A stretch of 64,000 bases of DNA from Burkholderia ambifaria (GTDB lineage Bacteria > Pseudomonadota > Gammaproteobacteria > Burkholderiales > Burkholderiaceae): contig NZ_LKPJ01000004.1 of assembly GCF_001443045.1 (NCBI RefSeq), forward strand, positions 363,613 through 427,612, read 5' to 3'. Every line of letters begins with the position of its first letter. Position 1 is the first letter of the stretch. The position numbers and the translations under genes are program-made. This document shows, in pieces, positions 44,736 to 53,481 of this stretch. The notes below the pieces were generated by a model. That model saw nothing but the letters and a program-made list of their open reading frames with translations. It had not been told where the DNA came from and searched no databases.

Positions 44736-44753
44736 TATTTCGTGCGCGAAATA
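44736..44753 (-). promoter_or_regulatory. MarR operator, distal copy (TATTTCG-4-CGAAATA)
   Basis: A second perfect 7-4-7 inverted repeat with identical arms. The centres of the two copies are 30 bases apart, close to three helical turns, so two dimers could sit on the same face of the DNA. Confidence 0.8.
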
Positions 44754-44831
44754 TCTATCGAGGAATCATTCGAACGGGTTCCCTGCAACCCGGCGGACGG
44801 CGTCGCTACGTGGCGGCCTTTCCATAAAATA

Positions 44832-44847
44832 TTTGCATCTTTGCAAA
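44832..44847 (+). promoter_or_regulatory. Inverted repeat TTTGCA-4-TGCAAA upstream of the SsuA-like gene
   Basis: A perfect 6-4-6 inverted repeat in an AT-rich patch (AAAATA before it, AATATTGCG after it), 137 bases upstream of the sulfonate-type binding protein gene. It probably belongs to that promoter. The half-sites are the same as in the palindrome upstream of aceA, which may be coincidence. Confidence 0.4.
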
Positions 44848-44983
44848 GCAGAATATTGCGTTTGTCTCATGACGCGGATCGACGTATCTTCACTGGTTCC
44901 ATCCCGTTCGCCGGCCGCCTGGCCCGGCGGACCAAAGGGCGCCGCCATCACGCGGCAGCCCGCCAACCTCCGGGGAGATCACG

Positions 44984-45949
44984 TTGTTGAGCCGAATCGT
45001 CACAGCGCTGCTGCTCGCGCTCGCCGCGCAGCCGGGCATCGCGAAAGACACCGTCACGCTGCGCGTCGGTGAACAGAACTACTTCAACATCCAGGCGTCG
45101 ATGGAGGCATCCGGCGTGTTGAAGGACCTGCCTTACTCGATCGAGTGGAAGCACTTCCAGGCCGCCGCGCCCGTCGCCGAGAGCCTGAACGGCAACGCGA
45201 TCGATATCGGCTTCCTCGGTGATTCCGCGCTGCTCACGCTGGCCGCGCGCGGCGCGCCGGTGAAGGTCGTCGCGGTGTCGCGGCAGAGCCTCGACGGCGT
45301 CGCGATCCTCGTGCCGAAGCACTCGCCGGTGCGCACCGTCGCCGACCTGCAGGGCAAGACCATTGCCGTGTGGCGCGGCGCGTGGAGCCAGCAGCTCGTG
45401 CTGCGCGCGCTCGAACACGCCGGCTTGCGCGCGGATTCCGTCAAGTATGCGTACCTGATGCCGATCGATGCGACCAATGCGCTCGCGAACGGCTCGGTCG
45501 ACGCCGTGTCGCTGTGGGAGCCGTTCGTCAGCACGCTTGCGCTGCGGCAGGGCGCGCGGCCGGTGACGACCGCGCAGGGGCTGATGCCCGCGCTCAGCTT
45601 CGTCGCCGCGAACGAGCAGGCGGCTACGGCCAGGCGCGCGGAGATCACGGATTTCCTGAGGCGTGTGGTGGCCGCACGCCAGTGGGTCGACAGCCATCCG
45701 CGCGAGTACGCGGACCTGTGGGCGACGCGCGCGAAGCTCGAGCCGGACGTCGCGTACCGCTGGCTCAACAACGCGCACCAGCGCGTGGGCCCCGTCGACG
45801 ACACGGCCGCGAAGGATGCGCAGAACACCGCCGACTTCCTGCACAAGGCCGGCGTGATTCCGGGCGCGTACGACACGGCGAAGCTGCTCGACCGCTCGTA
45901 TGCAGGCGCGTTCGCGGTGCCTGCGCAGAAGACGGCCGCCGCTCCGTGA
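44984..45949 (+). CDS. ABC transporter substrate-binding protein, SsuA/TauA-like (sulfonate type)
   Basis: 321 residues, with a TTG start at 44984 behind GGGGAG; no ATG fits. Signal peptide LLSRIVTALLLALAAQPGIA, then the periplasmic binding fold typical of aliphatic sulfonate and nitrate/taurine binders: LRVGEQNYFNIQASMEASGVLKDLPYSIEWKHFQAAAPVAESLNGNAIDIGFLGDS and VDAVSLWEPF. It should capture a sulfonate or related sulfur compound. It is followed 61 bases later by an SsuD-like monooxygenase. The SsuB and SsuC transporter partners are not beside it. Confidence 0.9.
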   Translation: MLSRIVTALLLALAAQPGIAKDTVTLRVGEQNYFNIQASMEASGVLKDLPYSIEWKHFQAAAPVAESLNGNAIDIGFLGDSALLTLAARGAPVKVVAVSRQSLDGVAILVPKHSPVRTVADLQGKTIAVWRGAWSQQLVLRALEHAGLRADSVKYAYLMPIDATNALANGSVDAVSLWEPFVSTLALRQGARPVTTAQGLMPALSFVAANEQAATARRAEITDFLRRVVAARQWVDSHPREYADLWATRAKLEPDVAYRWLNNAHQRVGPVDDTAAKDAQNTADFLHKAGVIPGAYDTAKLLDRSYAGAFAVPAQKTAAAP

Positions 45950-46010
45950 CCGTGCCGCCGAGTCGTCCCATTCCGATCCACCGCCAGAATCACCAGAAGG
46001 ACAACCCGAC

Positions 46011-47105
46011 ATGCCTGTCGACATCATCGGCATGATCACCGCGACACCCGGCGCGGAGGTCGACGTACCGGGCGGCGGCGCCGTCCAGCCCGACTATGTG
46101 CGGCGCTTCGCGCAGGCGCACGAAGCCGCCGGCTTCGACCAGGTCCTGGTCGGCCATTTCAGCAACGCGGCGGATGGCTTCATCGTCGCGTCGTTCGCGG
46201 CCGCCGCGACCGAACGCATCCGCATCCTGCTCGCGCACCGGCCGGGCGTGATCGTGCCGTCGGCCGCCGCGCGGCAGATCGCGACGCTCGACGTCTTCAC
46301 CGGCGGGCGGCTCGCGCTGAACGTCGTATCGGGAGGCGACGACATCGACCTCCAGCGCGACGGCGATTTCGTGCCGCACGACGCACGCTACCGCCGCACC
46401 GGCGAGTATCTCGACGTGCTGAAACGGATCTGGCTCGCCGATGCACCGGTCGATCACGACGGCGCGTTCTACCGGCTGCGCGGCGCGTCGACGGTCGTGA
46501 AAGGCGCGCAGCGGCCGCACGTGCCGATCTATTTCGGCGGTTCGTCGCCGGCCGCGCTGGCCGTGGCCGGGCAGCACGCGGACGTCTACATGACATGGGG
46601 CGAGCCGCTCGCCGCGGTGCGCGAGCAGGTCGCGCGCGTGCGGGCCGCTGCGGCGCCGTTCGGACGCGCGCCGCGCATCAGCGTGTCGTTCCGGCCAATC
46701 GTCGCGGATACCGAAGCCGCCGCGTGGGAGAAGGCCGAGGCGATCCGCGAACGCGTGCGTGCCGCGCGGCTCGCGAACGGCCAGCCGATCGACGGTCATG
46801 CGCCGCAGAATGCGGGCTCGCAGCGGCTGATGGCCGCGGCCGCGCAGGGCGACGTGCTCGACGAGCGGCTGTGGATGGGCGTCGCGAACCTGACCGGCGC
46901 GCGCTGGAACTCGACCGCGCTCGTCGGCACACCCGAGCAGGTCGCACGATCGCTCGGCGCGTATTACCGGCTCGGCGTGTCGACGTTCCTGATTCGCGGT
47001 TTCGATCCGCTCGACGATGCGCTGGCCTATGGGCGGGATCTGATTCCGGCGATTCATGCACATGTGGCGGAACTCGACCGGCATCACGCGGCGGCGACGG
47101 CATAG
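46011..47105 (+). CDS. FMNH2-dependent monooxygenase, SsuD-like (LLM class)
   Basis: 364 residues, near the 380 of E. coli SsuD. Luciferase-like barrel with MIT..PDYVRRFAQAHEAAGFDQVLVG, LAHRPGVIVPSAAARQIATLDVFTGGRLALNVVSGG and the late RWNSTALVGTPEQVARSL loop. SsuD cleaves the C-S bond of alkanesulfonates with FMNH2 and oxygen, releasing sulfite and an aldehyde. With the SsuA-like gene in front it forms a small sulfonate-use pair. No dedicated flavin reductase is present. An AGAAGG site precedes the ATG. Confidence 0.9.
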   Translation: MPVDIIGMITATPGAEVDVPGGGAVQPDYVRRFAQAHEAAGFDQVLVGHFSNAADGFIVASFAAAATERIRILLAHRPGVIVPSAAARQIATLDVFTGGRLALNVVSGGDDIDLQRDGDFVPHDARYRRTGEYLDVLKRIWLADAPVDHDGAFYRLRGASTVVKGAQRPHVPIYFGGSSPAALAVAGQHADVYMTWGEPLAAVREQVARVRAAAAPFGRAPRISVSFRPIVADTEAAAWEKAEAIRERVRAARLANGQPIDGHAPQNAGSQRLMAAAAQGDVLDERLWMGVANLTGARWNSTALVGTPEQVARSLGAYYRLGVSTFLIRGFDPLDDALAYGRDLIPAIHAHVAELDRHHAAATA

Positions 47106-47137
47106 GCGACGACGCGACGACGGTCGATTCTTCGTTT

Positions 47138-47181
47138 CGCCCCGGCATTTCGATCGTGAAGTGCCGGGGCGATTTCATTTC
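47138..47181 (+). terminator. Terminator of the SsuA/SsuD-like pair
   Basis: A 14-bp stem with one G-T pair (47138-47151 with 47158-47171; core CGCCCCGGCA and TGCCGGGGCG) and a 6-base loop, followed by ATTTCATTTC. It lies between convergent genes and serves best for the plus strand. Confidence 0.7.
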
Positions 47182-47207
47182 GTGCATCGGTGCGTCGGCC
47201 CATCGCG

Positions 47208-48140
47208 TCAGAACGACGGCAACCCCGGCGGATTCGTCTCCGCGCGCGCCACCGCCTCGCTCTGCAGCCCCCAGCGCGCGAGCGCCTGCCCGTAGCGGCC
47301 GTTGCCGATCAGCGTGTTTGTCGCGAGCGTCAGTGCCGGCGCGAGCCCGCTGCCGCGACGCGTCGCGATCGCGACATCGGCGTTCGCCGGCCAGCCCGCG
47401 TTGACGACGCCGACCCGGCGAATCTTGCCGTCGCGCGCAGCCTCGTATGCGAGCGACGCGTTCGGATTCAGCTCGGCATCGGCGCGGCCCGACAGCAGCG
47501 CGACGCGTGCCGCCGCATCGTCGTCGAAATAGAGCAGTTCGGTCGCTTTCGATCCCTGCGCGACATTGCGGCGGCTCCACTCGAGCAGGATGCGCTCCTG
47601 GCCCGTTCCCGCACCGGTGATGATGCGCAGGCCCGCGACGTCCTTCGGTTCGGTGATCCTCGCGATCGGGCTCGCGGTGCGCACGTAGAAGCCGTGCAGC
47701 CCGAGCCGGTAGGTCGTGAAGTCGTACTTCTCCTTGCGCTTCTCGGTCACGCCGACGTTCGAGATCACCGCGTCGTACTTGCCGGACGTGAGCCCGAGCG
47801 GCCAGTCGGCCCACGCGATCGGCACCAGCACCAGCGTGCGGCCGAGCGCATCGGCGACGAGCTGCGCGTAGTCGGGATCCGCGCCGACCACCGTGCGCGC
47901 ATCGGTCGCATAGGTCGACACCGGCGGCGCGTGCGGCGAGATCGCGACCGTGAATGCGCCATCGCGCACCCAGCGATAGTGGCTTGCCGCGCGAATCGCC
48001 GCGTCGTCGCGCGATGCGCGGATCCGGCCGGCCTGGCGCGGATCGAGGCCCGCCGTCGCGGCGGCCGCATCGGCTGCATGCCAGCGCAGGCCGGATGCGA
48101 CCGCGAGCGCGGCGGTCATGAACTGGCGTCGGTCGATCAT
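47208..48140 (-). CDS. Amino-acid-type ABC transporter substrate-binding protein
   Basis: 310 residues with a signal peptide (MIDRRQFMTAALAVASGLRWHAADA). The family 3 solute-binding fold is clear: FTVAISPHAPPVSTYATDARTVVGADPDYAQLVADALGRTLVLVPIAWADWPLGLTSGKYDAVISNVGVTEKRKEKYDF. The CDAVISN and TxxRxxKYDF motifs are shared with cystine and polar amino-acid binders. It is a clear paralogue of the 52484-53425 protein and ends with the same NPPGLP motif. It is the last gene of the operon, 34 bases downstream of the transporter fusion. Having two binding proteins for one transporter suggests two related ligands. Confidence 0.92.
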   Translation of the reverse strand: MIDRRQFMTAALAVASGLRWHAADAAAATAGLDPRQAGRIRASRDDAAIRAASHYRWVRDGAFTVAISPHAPPVSTYATDARTVVGADPDYAQLVADALGRTLVLVPIAWADWPLGLTSGKYDAVISNVGVTEKRKEKYDFTTYRLGLHGFYVRTASPIARITEPKDVAGLRIITGAGTGQERILLEWSRRNVAQGSKATELLYFDDDAAARVALLSGRADAELNPNASLAYEAARDGKIRRVGVVNAGWPANADVAIATRRGSGLAPALTLATNTLIGNGRYGQALARWGLQSEAVARAETNPPGLPSF

Positions 48141-48174
48141 CGGCGGTCTCCTCGCACGTCGTGAGCCGCTTGCA

Positions 48175-49959
48175 TCACAGCACCCGCGACAGGAACGCGC
48201 GCGTGCGCGGATGAGTCGGCGCGTCGAGCACGACGGCGGGCGGACCCGACTCGACGACGCGGCCGCGCTCCATGAACAGCACGTTGTCCGCGACTTCGCG
48301 CGCGAAGCCGATTTCGTGCGTGACGATCACGAGTGTGGTGCCCGAGCGCGCGAGTTCCTTGATCACGTCGAGCACTTCGTTGACCAGTTCGGGATCGAGC
48401 GCCGACGTCGGCTCGTCGAACAGCAGCACCTTCGGACGCAACGCGAGCGCCCGCGCGATCGCGACGCGCTGCTGCTGGCCGCCGGACAGCTGGCGCGGAT
48501 AGGCATCGGCCTTGTCGGCGAGGCCGACGCGCGCGAGCAGCGTGCGCGCGGTGCGCTCGGCGGCATCGCGCGTGACGCCCGCGACGGCAACCGGTGCCTC
48601 GATCAGGTTCTCGAGCACCGTCAGGTGCGGAAACAGGTTGAAGTTCTGGAACACCATCCCGACCGCCGTGCGCCGCTTCAGCACGTCGCGCTCCTTCAAC
48701 TCGTGCAGCACGTCGCCGTCGCGCCGATAGCCGATCAGCTCGCCGTCGATGTCGATGAAGCCGTCGTCGACGCGTTCGAGATGATTGATCGTGCGCAGCA
48801 GCGTCGACTTGCCCGAACCGGACGGCCCGACGATCACCGTCACGCTGCCGCGCGGCGCGACGAACGACACGTTGTCGAGCACGCGCTGCAGGCCGAACTG
48901 CTTCGATACGTTGTGCACGGCAATTTCGCCGCCGGTGTGCGGCACCGGAGCGACTGCGGCGTGATCGCGGGCCGTTGCGGCGACTGTCGCGTTGCGTGCC
49001 GCGGCACGCCGCCACAGCGCACCGACGCGCACCAGCACGAACGTCAGCGCGGACGGCGGCGGGTTGCGCAGCGCGCCGCGCGCATAGTGGCGTTCGACCT
49101 GCACCTGGATCGCGGACAGCACGGTCAGGATGATCAGGTACCAGACGGTCGCGACCATCAGCAGCGGAATCACCTCGAGATTGCGGCGATAGATCACCTG
49201 GACCGTATAGAACAGCTCGGGCATTGCAAGCACGTACACCATCGACGTGCCTTTGGCGAGCGTGATCAGGTCGTTGAACGCCGTTGGCAGGATCGCGCGC
49301 ATCGCCTGCGGCAGCACGATCCGCGCGGTCTGACGGCCGCGCGGCAGGCCGAGCGCGGCGGCGGCTTCAAGCTGCCCTTGGTCGACCGCGAGAATGCCGC
49401 CGCGAATCACCTCGGCGGAAAACGCCGCGTGGTTCAGCGTCAAGCCGAGCACGGCCGCGAGGAACGGGCTGATCAGGTCGGTGGTCGGCGTGTCGAACCA
49501 TACGATGTCGGTGAACGGCACGCCGAGCCGCACGTGTTCGTACAGGTAGCCGAGGTTGTTGAGGATCAGCAGCAGCACGATCAGCGGAATCGACCGGAAC
49601 AGCCACACGAAGGTCCACGCGCTCGCGGCGAGCAGGCGCGAGCGCGACAGCCGGGCCAGCGCGACGAACGCGCCGAGCGCGAAGCCGAACACCGCGCCGA
49701 GCAGCGTCAGCACCAGCGTGCGCGCGAGCCCGGACAGCACCGGCGGCGACAGGAACCATTCGGCGAACACGGGCCAACCCCATTGCGGGTTGCCGAGGAT
49801 CGAACGCAGCGCGAGCGCGATCAGCACGAGCGCGAGCACGGTGCCGGCCGTGCGCGACCGGTGCCGGGCCGGCACGATCCGCGGGTGCGTGCCGGTGTTG
49901 CGCACGCCGTGGGAGGTGAGCGGCGGCAGCGTGCCGCCGAGATGGGTCGTGTCGCTCAT
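48175..49959 (-). CDS. ABC transporter permease-ATPase fusion, polar amino-acid type
   Basis: 594 residues. Residues 40-295 form a His/Glu/Gln-type permease with about five to six membrane helices and the EAA loop (about 198-219, AALGLPRGRQTARIVLPQA). A linker of about 50 residues follows. Residues 345-594 form the ATPase: Walker A GPSGSGKST (378-386), Q-loop around FQNFNLFPH, signature LSGGQQQR (491-498), Walker B VLLFDEP (511-517) and switch His548. All catalytic residues are intact. Permease and ATPase are separate genes in most relatives, such as TcyL and TcyN, so the fusion is notable. GAGG precedes the ATG. Confidence 0.94.
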   Translation of the reverse strand: MSDTTHLGGTLPPLTSHGVRNTGTHPRIVPARHRSRTAGTVLALVLIALALRSILGNPQWGWPVFAEWFLSPPVLSGLARTLVLTLLGAVFGFALGAFVALARLSRSRLLAASAWTFVWLFRSIPLIVLLLILNNLGYLYEHVRLGVPFTDIVWFDTPTTDLISPFLAAVLGLTLNHAAFSAEVIRGGILAVDQGQLEAAAALGLPRGRQTARIVLPQAMRAILPTAFNDLITLAKGTSMVYVLAMPELFYTVQVIYRRNLEVIPLLMVATVWYLIILTVLSAIQVQVERHYARGALRNPPPSALTFVLVRVGALWRRAAARNATVAATARDHAAVAPVPHTGGEIAVHNVSKQFGLQRVLDNVSFVAPRGSVTVIVGPSGSGKSTLLRTINHLERVDDGFIDIDGELIGYRRDGDVLHELKERDVLKRRTAVGMVFQNFNLFPHLTVLENLIEAPVAVAGVTRDAAERTARTLLARVGLADKADAYPRQLSGGQQQRVAIARALALRPKVLLFDEPTSALDPELVNEVLDVIKELARSGTTLVIVTHEIGFAREVADNVLFMERGRVVESGPPAVVLDAPTHPRTRAFLSRVL

Positions 49960-50026
49960 GTCGGTGTAGGTCCTCGATCGGGTCGGTCGGAAGCGCCGGG
50001 CGTAGCGGGGCGTCGGCGCATCGGCG

Positions 50027-51385
50027 TTACGCGTGCGCTTCGGCCGCGTCGTCCTGTTTTTGCGCGGCGTCCGGCGCCGCATGACGGTTTGCCTTGCGTG
50101 GCAGGCCGAGGTGGTCGCGCAGGGTGCTGCCCGGCAGGTCGCGGCTGTAGCGGCCGCGCGCCTCGAGCACCGGAATCACGAGGTCGACGAAGTCGTCGAC
50201 GCCCTGCGCCTGTACAGGGAAGCCGAGGATGAAGCCGTCGCCGGCACCGGCGTCGTGCCAGCGGATCAGTTCGTCGGCGACGTGCTCGGCCGTGCCGATG
50301 AAGTTCGGGCGCGGCGTCGCGACGGCGAGTGCCGTCTCGCGCAGCGTGAGATGCTTGCGTTTCGCGTCGGCCTTGATCCGGTCGGTGGTCGAGCGGAAGC
50401 TGTTGCGGCCGAGGTCGCCGAGTTCGGGGAACGGCGCGTCGAGCGCGTACTGCGTGAAGTCGTGGTGATCGAAGTAGCGGCCGAGATAGGCGAGGGCCTC
50501 GTCGATCGTCAGCAGGTCGCGGATCGCCTGGTATTTGTCTTCCGCCTCGGCAGCCGTGCGGCCGACGATCGGCCCGACCCCGGGGAAGATCTTCACGTCG
50601 CCCGGCTGCCGTCCGTGCTCGACCGCGCTTTGCTTCACGCGCCGCGTGAACGCAGCCGTTTCGTCGAGCGACGGCGAATGCGTGAACACGGCGTCCGCAT
50701 ACTTGCCCGCGAGCCCGATGCCCGTGTCGGACGAGCCGGCCTGGAAGATCACCGGCTGGCCCTGCGGCGAGCGCTGGATGTTCAGCGGGCCGGCGACCTG
50801 GAAGAAGCGGCCGTGATGGTCGAGCGTGTGGAGCTTGTCGCGATCGAAGAAGCGCCCGGTCGCGCGATCGCGCACGAAGGCGTCGTCGTCCCAGCTATCC
50901 CACAGCCCCTGCACGACTTCGAGGTATTCGTCGGCGATCTCGTAGCGCAGCGCATGCTCGGGATGCGCCTTGCCGAAATTCTTCGCGGTGCCTTCGAGCG
51001 GCGTCGTCACGACGTTCCAGCCCGCGCGCCCGCCGCTGATCGCATCGAGCGACGCGAGCTGGCGCGCGACCGTAAACGGCTCGCTGTACGACGTCGAGAT
51101 CGTGCCCGCGAGCCCGATCTTCCGGGTCGCGACCGCGAGCGCCGACAGCACGGTCAGCGGCTCGAAGCGGTTCAGGAAGTGCGGGATCGACTTCTCGTTG
51201 ATGTAGAGGCCGTCCGCGACGAACGCGAACGCGATGCCGGCGGCTTCCGCCTTGCGCGCGATGCCGATCGCGAAGTCGAGGTTGATGCTCGCGTCCGGCG
51301 GGTTGCTCGGGTGCCGCCATGCGTTCATGTGGCTGCCTGCGCCTTGCAGCATCAGGCCGAAGGGAATCGATCGTCGGGTCGTCAT
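50027..51385 (-). CDS. FMN-dependent monooxygenase, NtaA/SnaA/DszA family (CmoJ/YxeK-like)
   Basis: 452 residues, the typical length of this LLM subgroup. [126 protein letters not shown], then the [12 protein letters not shown] and [42 protein letters not shown] ending are diagnostic. Family members oxidatively split C-S or C-N bonds with FMNH2 and oxygen: DszA, NtaA, and Bacillus CmoJ and YxeK, which act on N-acetyl-S-substituted cysteines. In this operon with an acetyltransferase and an amino-acid importer, the last role is the best guess. Confidence 0.92.
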   Translation of the reverse strand: MTTRRSIPFGLMLQGAGSHMNAWRHPSNPPDASINLDFAIGIARKAEAAGIAFAFVADGLYINEKSIPHFLNRFEPLTVLSALAVATRKIGLAGTISTSYSEPFTVARQLASLDAISGGRAGWNVVTTPLEGTAKNFGKAHPEHALRYEIADEYLEVVQGLWDSWDDDAFVRDRATGRFFDRDKLHTLDHHGRFFQVAGPLNIQRSPQGQPVIFQAGSSDTGIGLAGKYADAVFTHSPSLDETAAFTRRVKQSAVEHGRQPGDVKIFPGVGPIVGRTAAEAEDKYQAIRDLLTIDEALAYLGRYFDHHDFTQYALDAPFPELGDLGRNSFRSTTDRIKADAKRKHLTLRETALAVATPRPNFIGTAEHVADELIRWHDAGAGDGFILGFPVQAQGVDDFVDLVIPVLEARGRYSRDLPGSTLRDHLGLPRKANRHAAPDAAQKQDDAAEAHA

Positions 51386-51392
51386 GGGAGCG

Positions 51393-52442
51393 TCACGCGT
51401 TCTGGTCGGGGGTAAGGGAACGTTCGGCCGAAAGGGCCGCCTGTACGGGCGTGATCGACTGCGCGCCGCCGAGCCATTCGGCCGACGCGAGCCGCGCCGC
51501 GTAATCGGTCACCGGCGAGTCGATCACGAACGCGTCGACGTCGAGCCGCCGGCTCAGCGCATCGAGCGTGCGGTGCACGCGCTCGGGCGTATCGGCCAGC
51601 ACGGTCGGGCGCAGCTCGTCGATCCGGTAGTCGGACGCGCCGCTTTGCCGCGCGAATTCGGCAGCGGCCTGCGCGCTCGCGAGGTTGAAGCTCTGGCCGC
51701 CGGCGAACTGCAGCTTGAAGATCTTGAGCGATCCGATCAGTTGCTCGGCCTCGTCGCGGGTCGGCGCGGCGACTGCGTACAGCGCGACGAGCGCTCGCGT
51801 GCCGCCCGCGTCGCGATACGCGGCCAGCGAGCGCTCGAGGTTCGCGTCGTCGCCGTTGAAGTGTCCCGCATAGCAGAAGCGCCAGCCGTGGCGCGCGGCG
51901 AGCGCGCCGCTGTCGGGCGAGCCGCCGAGCAGGATGCGTTCGGGTGCGTGCGGCGGCACCGGCATCGCGAGCGCGCCGGCAAGCGGATGATCTTCGGCGA
52001 CGCCCCAGCCGAGGAACGCATCGAGCGCCGCGAGCTGGCCCGCAAAGTCGGGCTTCTTCGCCTTGTCGTGAAACCACTGCAGCGCGCGTGTGGTCAGCGG
52101 CAGCCCGCCGGGCGCCTTGCCGACGCCGAGATCGACGCGGCCCGGCCCGAGCGCGGCGAGCAGCCTGAACGACTCGGCGACCTTGAACGGGCTGTAGTGC
52201 TGCAGCATCACGCCGCCCGAGCCGACGCGGATGCGCGACGTGTGCGCGAGCAGGTGCGCGACGACGATCTCGGGCGCGGAGCTCGCGAAGCCCGGCGCGC
52301 CGTGATGCTCGGCGACCCAGAAGCGCTCGTAGCCGAGCTGTTCCGCGCGCTGCGCGAGGGTCGTCGTGAAGCGCAGCGCGTCGGCGGCGGTCGCGCCGTC
52401 GGCGATCGGGCTCTTGTCCAGCAATGAAAGCGAATAAGACAT
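51393..52442 (-). CDS. LLM-class flavin monooxygenase, MsnO8-like
   Basis: 349 residues starting [48 protein letters not shown]. The [65 protein letters not shown] core is typical of the single-subunit luciferase-like MsnO8 group. The product and substrate are unknown. It lies 7 bases before the NtaA-type gene and 41 bases after the binding-protein gene, so two distinct flavin monooxygenases are made with one importer. They may act on different sulfur compounds or in sequence. Confidence 0.92.
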   Translation of the reverse strand: MSYSLSLLDKSPIADGATAADALRFTTTLAQRAEQLGYERFWVAEHHGAPGFASSAPEIVVAHLLAHTSRIRVGSGGVMLQHYSPFKVAESFRLLAALGPGRVDLGVGKAPGGLPLTTRALQWFHDKAKKPDFAGQLAALDAFLGWGVAEDHPLAGALAMPVPPHAPERILLGGSPDSGALAARHGWRFCYAGHFNGDDANLERSLAAYRDAGGTRALVALYAVAAPTRDEAEQLIGSLKIFKLQFAGGQSFNLASAQAAAEFARQSGASDYRIDELRPTVLADTPERVHRTLDALSRRLDVDAFVIDSPVTDYAARLASAEWLGGAQSITPVQAALSAERSLTPDQNA

Positions 52443-52483
52443 GGTGTTCGGCGTTCCTGCACAACGCGTGGAAGGGACGGCGC

Positions 52484-53425
52484 TCAGCTCTTCGGCAAGC
52501 CCGGCGGGTTCGTGCGCGACTGGTCGATCGCTTCGGAGGCGAGGTTCCAGCGCTCGAGAATCTGCTGGTAACGGCCGTTCCTGATCAGCCCGTTCAGCGC
52601 GACGGTCAGCGGATCGGCGAGCCCGCTGCCGCGGCGCGTCGCGATCGCGATGTCGGCCGTGCGCGGCCAGCCGCCGCTGATCGCGCCGACGAGCCGCGTC
52701 TTGCCTTGTTGCGCGCTCTGGTACGCGAGCACCGAGTTCACGCTGAACACGGCATCCGCGCGGCCCGACTGCACGGCGACGATCCGCATCGCCTGGTCGT
52801 CGTAGTACTGGACCTGCACCGGCTTCAGGCCGTGCGCGACGTTCTCGCGGTCCCACGCGAGCAGGATTTTTTCCTGGTTGGTGCCGGCGTCGGTCACGAT
52901 GCGCAGCCCCGCGACGTCCTTCGGTTCGCGGATCGACTGGATCTTGCTGTCGTTGCGCACGTAGAAGCCGACCTGGTCCTTGCGGTAGGTCGAGAAATCG
53001 AACTTCTGCTTGCGCTCCTCGGTGACGGTGACGTTCGAGATCACCGCGTCGACTTTCCCCGATTCGAGCGCGAGCGGCCAGTCGGCCCACGCAAGCGGGA
53101 CGATCTTCAGCTTGCGGCCGAGGCTGTCGGACACGAGCTGGCCGACGTCCGCGTCGAAGCCGATCACCGTCCGCGCGTCGGTCGCATACGAGCTGATCGG
53201 CGGCAGGCTCGGTGCAACGCCGATCGTCAGCGTGCCGGCTTCGGCGAACTTGAATGACGCGGGCACCGCGCGCTCGACGGCCGCATCGACCGTGCCGCGC
53301 GGACGGCCGCGCTGCTCGGGGCTCAGGTCGAAGGTCGCGGCGGCGGCGGTGATCGCGGTCACGCCGATCAGCGCGGCGGCCAGCGTGCGGATCGCGCGCG
53401 GCGTGAAGGGTGCGGCTCGTTGCAT
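52484..53425 (-). CDS. Amino-acid-type ABC transporter substrate-binding protein
   Basis: 313 residues with a signal peptide (MQRAAPFTPRAIRTLAAALIGVTAITAAA). The ligand domain has LTIGVAPSLPPISSYATDARTVIGFDADVGQLVSDSLGRKLKIVPLAWADWPLALESGKVDAVISNVTVTEERKQKFDFSTY, strongly like the 47208-48140 protein (shared YATDARTV, AWADWPL, DAVISNV, ending NPPGLP). AGGA precedes the ATG. It is the second gene of the operon, 56 bases after the acetyltransferase. Likely ligand: an S-substituted cysteine or cystine-like amino acid, by pathway inference. Confidence 0.92.
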   Translation of the reverse strand: MQRAAPFTPRAIRTLAAALIGVTAITAAAATFDLSPEQRGRPRGTVDAAVERAVPASFKFAEAGTLTIGVAPSLPPISSYATDARTVIGFDADVGQLVSDSLGRKLKIVPLAWADWPLALESGKVDAVISNVTVTEERKQKFDFSTYRKDQVGFYVRNDSKIQSIREPKDVAGLRIVTDAGTNQEKILLAWDRENVAHGLKPVQVQYYDDQAMRIVAVQSGRADAVFSVNSVLAYQSAQQGKTRLVGAISGGWPRTADIAIATRRGSGLADPLTVALNGLIRNGRYQQILERWNLASEAIDQSRTNPPGLPKS

Positions 53426-53481
53426 GGATGCGTCCTGTCGTTGTCGTGTCGTACGGAATGGAAGTGGATGAGGCGGGGCGT

